From: Aureococcus anophagefferens
Lineage: Eukaryota > Sar > Pelagophyceae > Pelagomonadales > Pelagomonadaceae
Assembly (NCBI RefSeq): GCF_000186865.1
Contig: NW_008705562.1
Coordinates: 2,768,821 to 2,832,820, forward strand
Reading direction: 5' to 3'
DNA: 64,000 nucleotides
Position numbers and translations under genes: made by a program. Positions 40,006 through 48,603 of this stretch are shown in pieces (positions within the stretch are counted from its first letter, which is position 1; every line of letters begins with the position of its first letter). The notes under the pieces were generated by a model, which was given only the letters and a program-made list of their open reading frames with translations, was not told the origin of the DNA and searched no databases.

Positions 40006-41049
40006 TTAATCGTCGTCGGACGACGACGAATCATCCGCGCGCTGCGTCCGCATGGAGGCGAGGAGCTCGTCCAGCCCCCCCGCGCGCGCGATCTCGGCGA
40101 CGTCGAGGGGCGCGCGGAAGCTCGAGAGCTCCGAGGGCATGACGGGCGGCGAGTCCGCGTCGACGACGCGGAGCTCGAAGTCCGTCGACGGCCCCCGGGG
40201 CCGCGCCGAGGCCGCGGGCCGCAGCGCGAGGAGCTCGGGCCACGCGAAGAGCAGCGGGTCCGTCGCGACCGGCGGCCCGACGTCGACGAGGTAGGCGCGG
40301 CGGCCGTCCAAGGCGACGTCGAGGACGCAGTCGCGGGGCACGTCCACGCCGGCGTCGACGAGCTTCGCGATGCCCGCCTTGACGCCGCGGAGCGCGGACC
40401 CGTCGTCGTCGTCGAACTCCTCGAAGACCTCGTCGACGCGCCGCTGGCACGCGGCGACGAGGACGCCGTCCAGCAGGAAGCAGCGGAACTCGCGCGACGG
40501 CTCGAGGTCGCGCCAGGCGCGCAGGGCGACGACGGCGTCGCACTTGATCGCGTCCGCGTCGCCGCCGTCGCCGCAGCCGTCGTACGCGCGGCCGACGTCG
40601 TGGCGCGCGAACTCCGACGCCGCGAGCAGCGCGAAGACGTCGCCCGCGCACTCGCACTGCAACCGCCCGCCCGTGAGCCAGGCCGCGTCGCGCGGCGCGG
40701 ACCAGTTGAGCTTGCAGAACGCGACGCCGCCGAGCTCGGCGATCGCCGCGTCGACGGCCGCCTCGTCGTCGGGGAACCGCGGCGCCGGCGCCGACTCGTC
40801 GTCGCTGAGCTCGCAGTCGTCGTCGACGGCCGTGCGGCCCCGGCTCGCGACGCGCGCGCCCTTGGCCGTCTCCGGAATGACCATGGGGCCGTCGCTGCCG
40901 AGGAACTCGACGAAGGCGCGCGACGCGGGCACGACGATGGTCTTGAACGTGTGTTTCTTGTTGAGCGGGTACCAGTGGCAGATGGAGCACTGCGTGACGT
41001 CGGCGCAGGTGAGGGTTGGCGCCGCATTGGCGTGCTCGAGGGCGGCCAT
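40006..41049 (-). CDS. CDC123: CDC123/D123 family protein
   Basis: 347 residues from the ATG at 41049. CDC123 is an ATP-grasp-fold chaperone that assembles the eIF2 translation-initiation complex. The N-terminus has the family signature TQCSICHWYPLNKKHTFKTIV, then a Ser/Asp-rich acidic loop and GGVAFCKLNWSAPRDAAWL, the ATP-binding strand. EFRCFLLDGVLVAACQR and the metal-binding segment YLVDVGPP, where the family usually has 'IDFNPF', are also present. The latter is diverged (VGPP in place of NPF), so nucleotide binding may be altered. The C-terminal 60 residues are acidic and disordered. Confidence 0.9.
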   Translation of the reverse strand: MAALEHANAAPTLTCADVTQCSICHWYPLNKKHTFKTIVVPASRAFVEFLGSDGPMVIPETAKGARVASRGRTAVDDDCELSDDESAPAPRFPDDEAAVDAAIAELGGVAFCKLNWSAPRDAAWLTGGRLQCECAGDVFALLAASEFARHDVGRAYDGCGDGGDADAIKCDAVVALRAWRDLEPSREFRCFLLDGVLVAACQRRVDEVFEEFDDDDGSALRGVKAGIAKLVDAGVDVPRDCVLDVALDGRRAYLVDVGPPVATDPLLFAWPELLALRPAASARPRGPSTDFELRVVDADSPPVMPSELSSFRAPLDVAEIARAGGLDELLASMRTQRADDSSSSDDD

Positions 41050-41153
41050 CGCGCAGGCGAATCGCTGAGTTGAAAAAAGCACCTTTGTTTTTTTGACACA
41101 GCAATAAATTTATTTGGCAGCAATCGAGCGCGTGCTCCAGTCCGCGGCCTGGC

Positions 41154-41897
41154 GTGCACGATGGAAGAACTTTTCAAAGCGGCTCTCACCCGCCCGATGA
41201 CGAAAGGGACGGGGCCGTTACGCCGCCTCCAGAGCAAGAACGGCCGCCGCCTCCAGAGGAAGACCTGCCGCCGCCGGGCAGCCTACACTCGATTCCCATC
41301 GACCTCTTTGTGGACGTCCTGTCCTATCTCGACGTCGCGAGCCAGGGCCGCGCTGAAACCACATCGCAAGGCTTCCGGCGCCCCGCCGCGTGGCGCGCCG
41401 TCTGCGCCCGCGAAGGCCTCAGCGTCACCGGCTGCCCGAAGGCCGCCGCGCGGCGCGGCGCGACCTGCGACCACGCGGACGCGTCCTCGGACGACTTCGC
41501 CTGGTCGCTTGAGGACGGCGGCGCCGTGGCGACGTGCCGCGCGTGCGGCCGCGCCTACGCCGCATCGCTCGTCCTCGACTACGTCGACACGCAGTTCTTC
41601 TCCAGCAAGCTCGTGACGCGCGCGACCTTCGTCGCGCGGCGACCGGCGCCGTCGAGCCGGCGCGAGTTCGACGTCGTCTGGACTTGCAAGCAGGCGGCGG
41701 CGTCCAAGGCCGCCCTCGCGCCCCTGGGCTACGTGGCGCCGCGCGCGCCGCTCGGGCGCGCGCGGTTCCGCGCGCCGCGCGCCGGCTTCTCCTACGTGAT
41801 CCCGCAGCCCGGCGCGGCCTACCAGCCGCTCGGAGCTCCGGCCAGGCGCTACACGAACGGCGAGATCCTCCAGCTGGCGTCGACGCCCGAGTCGTAA
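41154..41897 (+). CDS. F-box-like protein, start uncertain
   Basis: 247 residues in an open frame that has no ATG near its start; the first codon shown is GTG at 41154, so a true start may lie in an unseen upstream exon or be non-ATG. Residues 40-80 (SIPIDLFVDVLSYLDVASQGRA then AWRAVCAREGL) read like an F-box. Such proteins bind Skp1 in SCF ubiquitin ligases. A CRACGRAY pair and Trp/Cys residues follow. The C-terminal part ends with a repeated Pro/Gly segment. It ends tail to tail with the MCTP-like gene. Confidence 0.55.
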   Translation: MHDGRTFQSGSHPPDDERDGAVTPPPEQERPPPPEEDLPPPGSLHSIPIDLFVDVLSYLDVASQGRAETTSQGFRRPAAWRAVCAREGLSVTGCPKAAARRGATCDHADASSDDFAWSLEDGGAVATCRACGRAYAASLVLDYVDTQFFSSKLVTRATFVARRPAPSSRREFDVVWTCKQAAASKAALAPLGYVAPRAPLGRARFRAPRAGFSYVIPQPGAAYQPLGAPARRYTNGEILQLASTPES

Positions 41898-41913
41898 CGG
41901 ACCTTAGAGCGGA

Positions 41914-42044
41914 CCGCACGTGAGATGGGACTTACGGCCCCGGCTTCACCCCCCCCCGCACATGAGTGGAACTTACAGCCCCGGCGTCTTCACCCCCGTC
42001 CCGCACATGAGATGGCACTTACAGCCCCTTCTTCACCTCCGGCG
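41914..42044. repeat. Three tandem 42-45-bp copies over the MCTP-like gene's 3' end
   Basis: Copies at 41914-41955, 41956-42000 and 42001-42044 each start CCGCAC(A/G)TGAG and contain an ACTTAC(A/G)GCCCC core. The third holds the minus-strand stop codon and last codons of the MCTP-like gene; the others are decayed copies in the gap after the F-box gene. One copy would leave about a 34-bp gap between the two stops. Confidence 0.85.
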
Positions 42045-45000
42045 GCGGCGTCGCGGGCGCGTCCGCGGCGGCCGCCGCGCGGGAGTCGTCCGCGCGGTCG
42101 CAGATGCAGCGCTGGAGCGCGCGCGCGTCGCGGTGGTGCGCGGCCGCGAGGCGCCACTCGCGGTGGACGTCGGGCTTCGACTTGAGGGGCGCGTGGAGCG
42201 TGAGCACGGGCAGGTTGTCGCTCGCGAGCGCGTCGTCGACGAGCCGCGCGTCGCCGAGGCTCACGACGAGCACCGGCGTGACGCCCGAGAGCGCGTGCTG
42301 CGCGGAGTACCAGAACTGGAGCTCGGGCCCGCGGACGGCGGCGAAGTGGCGCCGCCAGGCCGTGGACCGGCGCCAGAGGGGCCCCGCCCAGGCCGCGCCG
42401 AGGCGCCGCGCGGCGGACCGGCGGTCGCGGCGCCAGTCGCGCGCCTTGCGCCGCTGCGAGAAGAGCTGCTCGAGCTCCGGCTCGCAGGGCAGCGCCTCGA
42501 GGAGCGCCAGCAGCCGCTGCCAGACCGTCGCCGGCTGGGACGGGGGCCGCGCGCCGCCGCGGCCCGCCGCCGCGACGGCCGCGGCCGACGCGGCGTCCGC
42601 GTCCGCGTCCGCGCGGCGCGCGGCGCGGGCGCCCGCGCGCGCGCAGCACGCCGCGCGGCGCAGGGCCGCCGCGAGGCCCCCGTCGCCGGGCGCGGGCGGC
42701 GCGGCGCCGTCGCCTTCGCCATCCGCGGCGTCGGCGGCGTCGGCGGAGTCGGCGGCGTCGGCGGCGTCGGCGGCGTCGGCGCGCGCCGCCGCGGCGACGA
42801 GCGCGTCCGCGGCGGCGTCGCAGCGCGCCGCGGCGCGGCGCGCGGCCGTCGCCCGGGCCACGCGGTGCGCGCGGCGCTGGAGCCGGTGCCGAGCGTCGCC
42901 AGCACCCCCAACACGTCCGCGCGCACCGACGCGGCGACGGCGAGCGCGAGGACCAGCGCGCCGAAGACGAGGAGCGTGAAGGCGGGCTGGGACCACTCGA
43001 GCAAACCCCGCACCTGCTCGCCGAGGCGCACGGCGTCCTTGAGCGAGTTCTGGATCTCGACGGCGCCGTGGCGCGCGCGGCGGAACCGCGACAGCAGCCC
43101 CGTGCCCGCGACGGCGCCGGCGTCGCCGTCGCCCGGCGCGTCGGCGTCGTCGCCGGGCGGGGCCTCGTCGCAGGCCACCTCGAGCTCGGCCTCGCGCGCG
43201 TCCAAATCCCGAAACGCGCGCCGCGCGGCCGCGTCGCCCAGCAGCTCCAGGCGGCACCGGAGCTGCGCGCGCGGCGGCGCCGCGGGCGCGTCGTCGCCGT
43301 CCGCCGACGCGTAGCCGCCGTCGTCGTCGGAGACGTCGTCGCGCGCGTCCGCGCGCGGCGCGCCGTCCGCGGCGCCCGGCAGCAGCGCGTCGCGCGGCGG
43401 GCGCAGCGGAAGCCAGCCGCCGGGCTCGAGGAATCCCGGGAGGCCGTCGTCGCCGCCCGCGGCGGCGACGGCGCCGAGGGGCACCTCGGCGACGCCCAGC
43501 AGCGTGGCGTCCGGGTCCCGCGTCGGCGACAGGCCGAAGCAGTCGCCGCCGTCGTCCTCCCCGTCCCCCTCGCCGCGGAGCAGCGCGCCCAGGGACCGCA
43601 GGGACCCGGCCGACGGCGCGCCGCGGCTCAACGCCGGCGCCATGCGGTGCGGGTAGTAGGCGGGGCTCGCGCGGTCCCGGAAGGTCCGCGCGAAGAGNNN
43701 NNNNNNNNNNNNNNNNNNNNNNNNNNNNNNNNNNNNNNNNNNNNNNNNNNNNNNNNNNNNNNNNNNNNNNNNNNNNNNNNNNNNNNNNNNNNNNNNNNNN
43801 NNNNNNNNNNNNNNNNNNNNNNNNNNNGTCGCGGCTCGGCGGCGCCGCGGCCTCCGCGGCGTCGCGGTCGTCGTCCGGCGCCGGCCCGGGCGTCCGCGCC
43901 GCCGGCGGCGCGACGGGCGACGGCCGCCCCGTGGCCCACTGGACGAGGCGCTCGGCCTCGTAGACCGCGCGCGACCGGAGGCCGACGCGCGGCGGCGCGG
44001 ACGTCGACAGCCGCGGCTTCGCCGCGAAGGCCGCGGCCTCCGGCGCCGCCGTCGCGTCGCGCCGCGGGTCCTCGACCTCGGCGAGCCGGTCCCAGGCCCA
44101 GGACCGCACGAGGCGCCGGCCGTCGCCCGCGACGTCCGCGACGGGCTCGAGCGCGGCGACGCCGACGTCGACGCACCGCAGCGCGCCCCGGCCCGCGACG
44201 CTCGCCGCGGCGGCGTCGCCGGCGTCGCGGCAGGCGCGCCGCGCGTCCGCCAGCAGGTCGCCCGCGCCCGGCGCGCCCTCGGGCGCGCGCACCGCCGCGC
44301 AGACGTCGCTCGCGGCCGCGGCGGCCGCGGCCGCGACGGGCGCGAGCGTCGGCGCGGGCACGTACTTGAGCCGCACGCGGGGCCGCGCGTCGCCGCCGGC
44401 GTAGGGCTCGAGGCCGTCGACGCCGAGCAGCGCCACGCGGAGCACGGCGACGTCGCCGCGCGTCCGCGGGCCCCGGTCGCCGGCCTCGCCGAGCCGCCGC
44501 CGCGCCCAGTCGCCCTCGAGGCGCTGGAGGCCCAGGGCGCCCAGCCCGCAGACGCAGAGCAGCACGGGCAGCGCGAGGAAGTGGTCCCGGGCCCACAAGA
44601 GGCACGCCGCCAGGCACACCGCGACGGCGCCGCCGGACGCCGCCGCGTCGTCCCACCTGTGTGCAAATCAACCACTGGTTTGGGACGTCCCGACCAAACT
44701 TTGAAATTCTCTAGCTCGGTCAAATCGAAGTCGATTCGGCTGATTTTTAGACGGATCGATTGCTCTCATCGAGTTCTCGAAGAACCAGTGGATGTGATCG
44801 TGCCAAACATTCGAATACGCTCACATTGAAGTCGAGTTGAAGATTTGATTTGCACACAGCGTCCCACCGGAGCAGGCGGTCGACCGCGGACACGAGGCCC
44901 TGGACCCAGGCCACGACGACGAAGAGCCGCTTGAGCAGCTCCACGGTCGCCGCCGGCGACGGCGCGTCGTCGCGCGGCGGCCGGTCCTTGGCGCGCCGCG

Positions 45001-47085
45001 CCGCGTCGAGGAACGCCGCCGGGGCCCTCCGAGACACCGCGACGCGCGCCTCCACGAGCGCCGCGACGTTGCCCCGCCGCAGGCCCGACGCGTCGTCCGT
45101 CGCGCCGTCGACGAAGGCGGACCCGCCCTCGACCTCCTCCTCGCCCGCGGCGGCCGCGTCCTCGTCCGCCAGAAGCGCGTACCACCCCGCGCCGGTCCGC
45201 GCCTCGGCCGCGCGCGCCGCGGGCCGCGCGAAGCGGTGGAAGCTCGCGTGGCTCGCCGGGTCGTCGTCGCTGTCGGAGTCGGACGGCGCCGGCGGCGCCG
45301 GCTCGGCGCCCGCGAGGCACCGGAGCGCGCCGTCCATCGTCTCCTTGACGGCCGCGAGCCGCCGGTCCGCGTCGCGCTCCGCGAGCTCGTACAGGCTCAG
45401 CGTGCGCCGCCCCAGCAGGGCGCCGCCGGCGGGGTCCGCGCTCGACGACTGGGCCCGGAGCTCGAGGAGCAGGCGGTCCCGCGCGGACGTCGCGCGGAAC
45501 GTCGCCGACAGCCGGAGCCGCCCGAGCTGCGACGACCGCGCGACGACGCGGCTCGCCGCGACGGCGTCGCCCAGGCGCGCGACGACGACGACGGGCGCCT
45601 CGAGGAGGCGGCCGCCCTCGTCGTCGGAGCCGTCGTCGTCGCCGTCCGCGTCGCCGTCGATCTTCAGCGTCGGCGGCAGCGCGTCGTCCGCGCCCCCCGA
45701 CCGCACCTGCGCGGAACTCGAATCTTCGACCCGACGTCAATGTGCGCGTCATCGAACGGTTTGGACTCTTCGACTTTGCTTCGAGAACTCGACGAGAGCA
45801 CTCGATTCGTCCAAGAATCAGCCAAATCGACTTCGACGTGACCGAGCTCGAGAATGTCAAAGTTTCGTCGGGACGTCCCGAACCGGCGGTCGAGGTCCAC
45901 GCCGGATCGCACGAGCCGCGCGCGGCGCACGTCGACGTCGACCTCGGCGACGACGTCGCCGTCGTCCACGGGCGGGATTTTTGGCAAATCCGGCGGCGGC
46001 GGGGCCGGCGCGTCGGCTTTGCTGTAGCTCCGCGCGAGCGTCGCGATGTACGCCGCTGTGTGCGTCGGGCTCCGCCCGACGGCGGCGCCCGCGGCGCCGA
46101 CGAGCGTCCCCGCGGCCAGCGCCACGGTCAGCCCCGCGCCCGCGCCCGCGGCGGCCGCGACGGCGCCGCCGGCCGCGAGCGCGACGCGCGACGCCGACGC
46201 CGTCGCCGCGGCGACGGTCGGCGGCGCCGCGGCGGCGCGCGCCGCGTGGGCCGCGTCGTCCGCCGCGGCCGCCGCCGCCGCGGCGTCGGCGTCGCGCAGA
46301 TCCGACGCGCAGCGCGGCGCGAGGAGCGCGAGCCACGCGGCCGCGGCGCCGGAATCGTCCGGCGGCGCGCGCAGCAAAAGCCGGCCGCCGCCGTCCGCGA
46401 GCTCGAAGCCCGGCGTCTCGAGGTCGTCGCGCCGCCGCAGGTGGACCGCGGCGAGGTCGCCGAGCGCGTGGACCTCGTGGTCGCGCCAGGAGCCGCCGCC
46501 GGCGGGGCCGTGGCGGTAGCTCCGGAGGCTCGTCTCGCCGTCGCGCCGGAGCTCGCAGTAGCGCTCGCGCCAGGACGCGTCGGCGTCGCCGACGCGCCAG
46601 CAGAGCAGCGGGCCGCCGTGGACCGCGGCGCCCGCCGCCGCGGGCGTTTGCGCGCCGTTGAGCGCCGCGCGCCACGCGGCCGCGTCGCCCTCGTCGACCG
46701 CGCGCCAGAAGCGCTCGGGCTCGCCGGCCGCGCACTGCACGGCGAAGCCCCCGCCGCCCCAGCGCCCGCTCTCGGGCAGCGAGAAGGGCCGCGCCGTCTT
46801 CTCGCCGAGCCGCAGCGCGGCGGCCGATTCGACGGCGCGCGATGCCGCGCTCGCGAAGACCGCGAGCTCGCGCGCGCCGCCGTCCCCGACGCGCAGCGCG
46901 GCGTAGCGGTAGGCCCACTTGCGCGCGCCGCCGTCGTCCGTGTAGCTCGTGAGGAGCAGGCCGCTGCGCGCGACGCGCCACGCGTCGTCCGCGCCGCGGG
47001 CGCAGGCGAGGGCCGGCAAGTCCTCGTCGGTCGCGTCGCGGACGAGCGCGGCGAAGGCCGTTTCGTCGAGCGGCGAGTCGGCCAT
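42019..47085 (-). CDS. PH/C2/MCTP-like membrane tethering protein with two introners, gap and frameshift
   Basis: Exons on the minus strand: 47085-45913, 45706-44868, 44656-42019, roughly 1,550 residues plus an unknown gap. Exon 1 has two PH-like stretches (about residues 20-110 and 155-270, the latter WRVGDADASWRERYCELRR) and a Gly/Ala-rich hydrophobic segment. Exon 2 has a C2-like beta region. The exon 2/3 join reads LLRWDDAAASGG before a membrane pair, and near the C-terminus LLEWSQPAFTLLVFGALVLAL is the tryptophan-led membrane region typical of MCTPs; PATVWQRLLALLEALPCEPELEQLF is like their C-terminal phosphoribosyltransferase-C block. Such proteins tether ER to plasma membrane. A 130-N gap (43698-43827) and a frame change near 42890 break exon 3; both are probably assembly errors. 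Confidence 0.75.
43698..43827. other. Assembly gap (130 N)
   Basis: A run of 130 N inside exon 3 of the MCTP-like gene. The reading frame before and after it differs, so its length is not reliable. Confidence 1.
44657..44859 (-). mobile_element. Introner B, 203 bp, sense to the MCTP-like gene
   Basis: Perfect 15-bp terminal inverted repeat CTGTGTGCAAATCAA (44657-44671 and, inverted, 44845-44859), flanked by the octamer GTGGGACG on the gene strand (plus-strand CGTCCCAC at 44649-44656 and 44860-44867). The intron is 44657-44867, 211 bp, with GT donor in the octamer and AG from the element's end; splicing restores RLLRWDDAA exactly. Same length and nearly the same interior as introner A, but with different termini. 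Confidence 0.95.
45707..45904 (+). mobile_element. Introner C, 198 bp, antisense to the MCTP-like gene
   Basis: The interior reads in the introner A direction on the plus strand while the gene is on the minus strand. The flanking octamers are GTGCGATC (45905-45912, gene strand) and GTGCGGTC (45699-45706), one substitution apart. The intron is 45707-45912, 206 bp, GT donor in the octamer and CAG acceptor from the element end. The terminal repeats are degraded (about half of 16 positions match) and the body is more GC-rich than A and B, so it looks older. Splicing gives RARLVRSGGADD in frame. Confidence 0.85.
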
Positions 47086-47291
47086 CTTTTCCTGCGCCTT
47101 TTTTTTCAGATGAAGCTCGTTAGCCGCGCGCGTGCGTCGAACGAGAATTCATTGCGACGTGCTCCGCCATCATCCGCTCGGAGAATTTGACTCGAGCGCT
47201 GAAGCCAAAGTTGAAGGCCGAGCGGCCGACCGCGGCCGACGCCTCGGCCGGCGTGCCAGACTTAGGCTAGCGAGTGGGGACGGCCGCGCGC

Positions 47292-48530
47292 CTACCGGCG
47301 GGCGCAGCAGGCCTGCGCCTCCTCGCACTGGCACCACGCGGAGCCCTCGTCGTCATCGCAGTCGTCCTCGCAGTCGCAGAAGGAGTCGGCGCCGTCGCAC
47401 TGGACGGAGCCCTCGCCGCCGTCATCGTCCTCGCCGCACGCGTAGGGGCACTCGTCCGCGGCGAGCGTGCCGTCGAAGCCCTTGACGGCGCAGCGGCCGT
47501 CGGGCCACGCGGAGACCCACTGGCACGTCTTCGCCGGCGCGTTCTTCTTGTACCACGAGTCGGAGTCGCCGTGGCAGGCGCCGCAGGACGCGCTGCAGGC
47601 GTAGGACGCGAGGCTCTTGCCCTTGTGGCCGTCGTCCTCGCCCTTGACGGCGCAGCGCGCCGAGTAGGCGGAGACCCAGGCGCAGTCCTTCCACGGCACG
47701 CCCACCTTGTGCCACGTCGGCGAGTCGGCGCAGTCGTCGTCGTCGCACGACTCCGGGCAGGAGCCGTACCCGTCCTGGTCCGCGTCGCCCTCGACGTCGC
47801 AGCCGTTGTCGCAGCTGTCGCAATCCATGTTGCCCGGGCCGTCGCAGCTCGCGCAGCCCTCGTAGCACGAATAGGCGTACGAGTACGAGTAGCTCGAGCC
47901 GTCGTCGTCGTCGACGAACAGCGACACGGTCCCGTCGGTCGGGTACTCGTTGATGGCGTCGTCGTCGTAGCAGGGGTCGATGGCGACGCAGGAAGAGGTC
48001 GTGAGCGTGCCGAAGCCCATGTCCGTGTAGTAGCTCGTGGAATCCGCCGCGACGCAGCCCCCCGTGCAGTCGTCGTAAAACACGATGATCTCGTAGCCGT
48101 CCTCGCAGGTCTGGCAGTCCATCCAGTCGCCGTAGACGGCGTCCTCCGCGGTGAAGTAGCCGCACGTCACGCACGCGCCGGGCGTCGACGGCGCGGCGAG
48201 CACCGTGTCGTCGTCGATGTCGCTCGCGTCGCCGTCGAAGCACAGGTCGCCGGACTGGACGTAGACGTCGCAGAGGGAATCGTCGAAGCTCTCATCGACG
48301 TAGCCGCCCAACTTGCTCGCCTTCTGGCGGGGCGTCGCGTGAGCGCGCTGCGGGGGCGGCGCATCCCACTTCGTCTCCGCGGCTGCGGCGAAGTCGGCCT
48401 GCGTGAGGCGGCCGTGCTCGGCGAAGGCCTTCTTGAGGACCGGGTGCGCCGTGTCCACGAGTGCCTTCTTGCCGAACGCCGCGGCGTGGGCGCCGGTCGC
48501 CAGCAGGAGGTTCATCAAGTGCACCATCAT
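47292..48530 (-). CDS. Secreted Cys-rich protein with two paired-Trp repeats
   Basis: 412 residues from the ATG pair at 48527-48530 (an in-frame ATG at 48566 adds a polar leader). The first 20 residues are a signal peptide (MNLLLATGAHAAA). The mature protein is very acidic and has about 45 Cys. Near the C-terminus are two homologous units of about 45 residues, each with W-x4-P-x2-C-xWVSA-x3-RCAVKG and a closing CSxxCG; this unit is common in stramenopile secreted proteins and has an ShK-like Cys pattern. A Ser/Tyr run (SSYSYSYAYS) lies in the middle. No enzyme motif. Probably a cell-surface or secreted protein. Confidence 0.65.
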   Translation of the reverse strand: MMVHLMNLLLATGAHAAAFGKKALVDTAHPVLKKAFAEHGRLTQADFAAAAETKWDAPPPQRAHATPRQKASKLGGYVDESFDDSLCDVYVQSGDLCFDGDASDIDDDTVLAAPSTPGACVTCGYFTAEDAVYGDWMDCQTCEDGYEIIVFYDDCTGGCVAADSTSYYTDMGFGTLTTSSCVAIDPCYDDDAINEYPTDGTVSLFVDDDDGSSYSYSYAYSCYEGCASCDGPGNMDCDSCDNGCDVEGDADQDGYGSCPESCDDDDCADSPTWHKVGVPWKDCAWVSAYSARCAVKGEDDGHKGKSLASYACSASCGACHGDSDSWYKKNAPAKTCQWVSAWPDGRCAVKGFDGTLAADECPYACGEDDDGGEGSVQCDGADSFCDCEDDCDDDEGSAWCQCEEAQACCARR

Positions 48531-48603
48531 GCGGGCAGCCGGATTTGGATTCTGATTCAAGTTCAAGGTGCAATTGAGTCAAAGGTTACGTCACCATAAC
48601 CCC

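Noticed and set aside
39318..45904. Introners as fragments of a protein-coding transposon
   Set aside because: No reading frame of transposase character exists in any of the four; all are about 200 bp, so they are non-autonomous.
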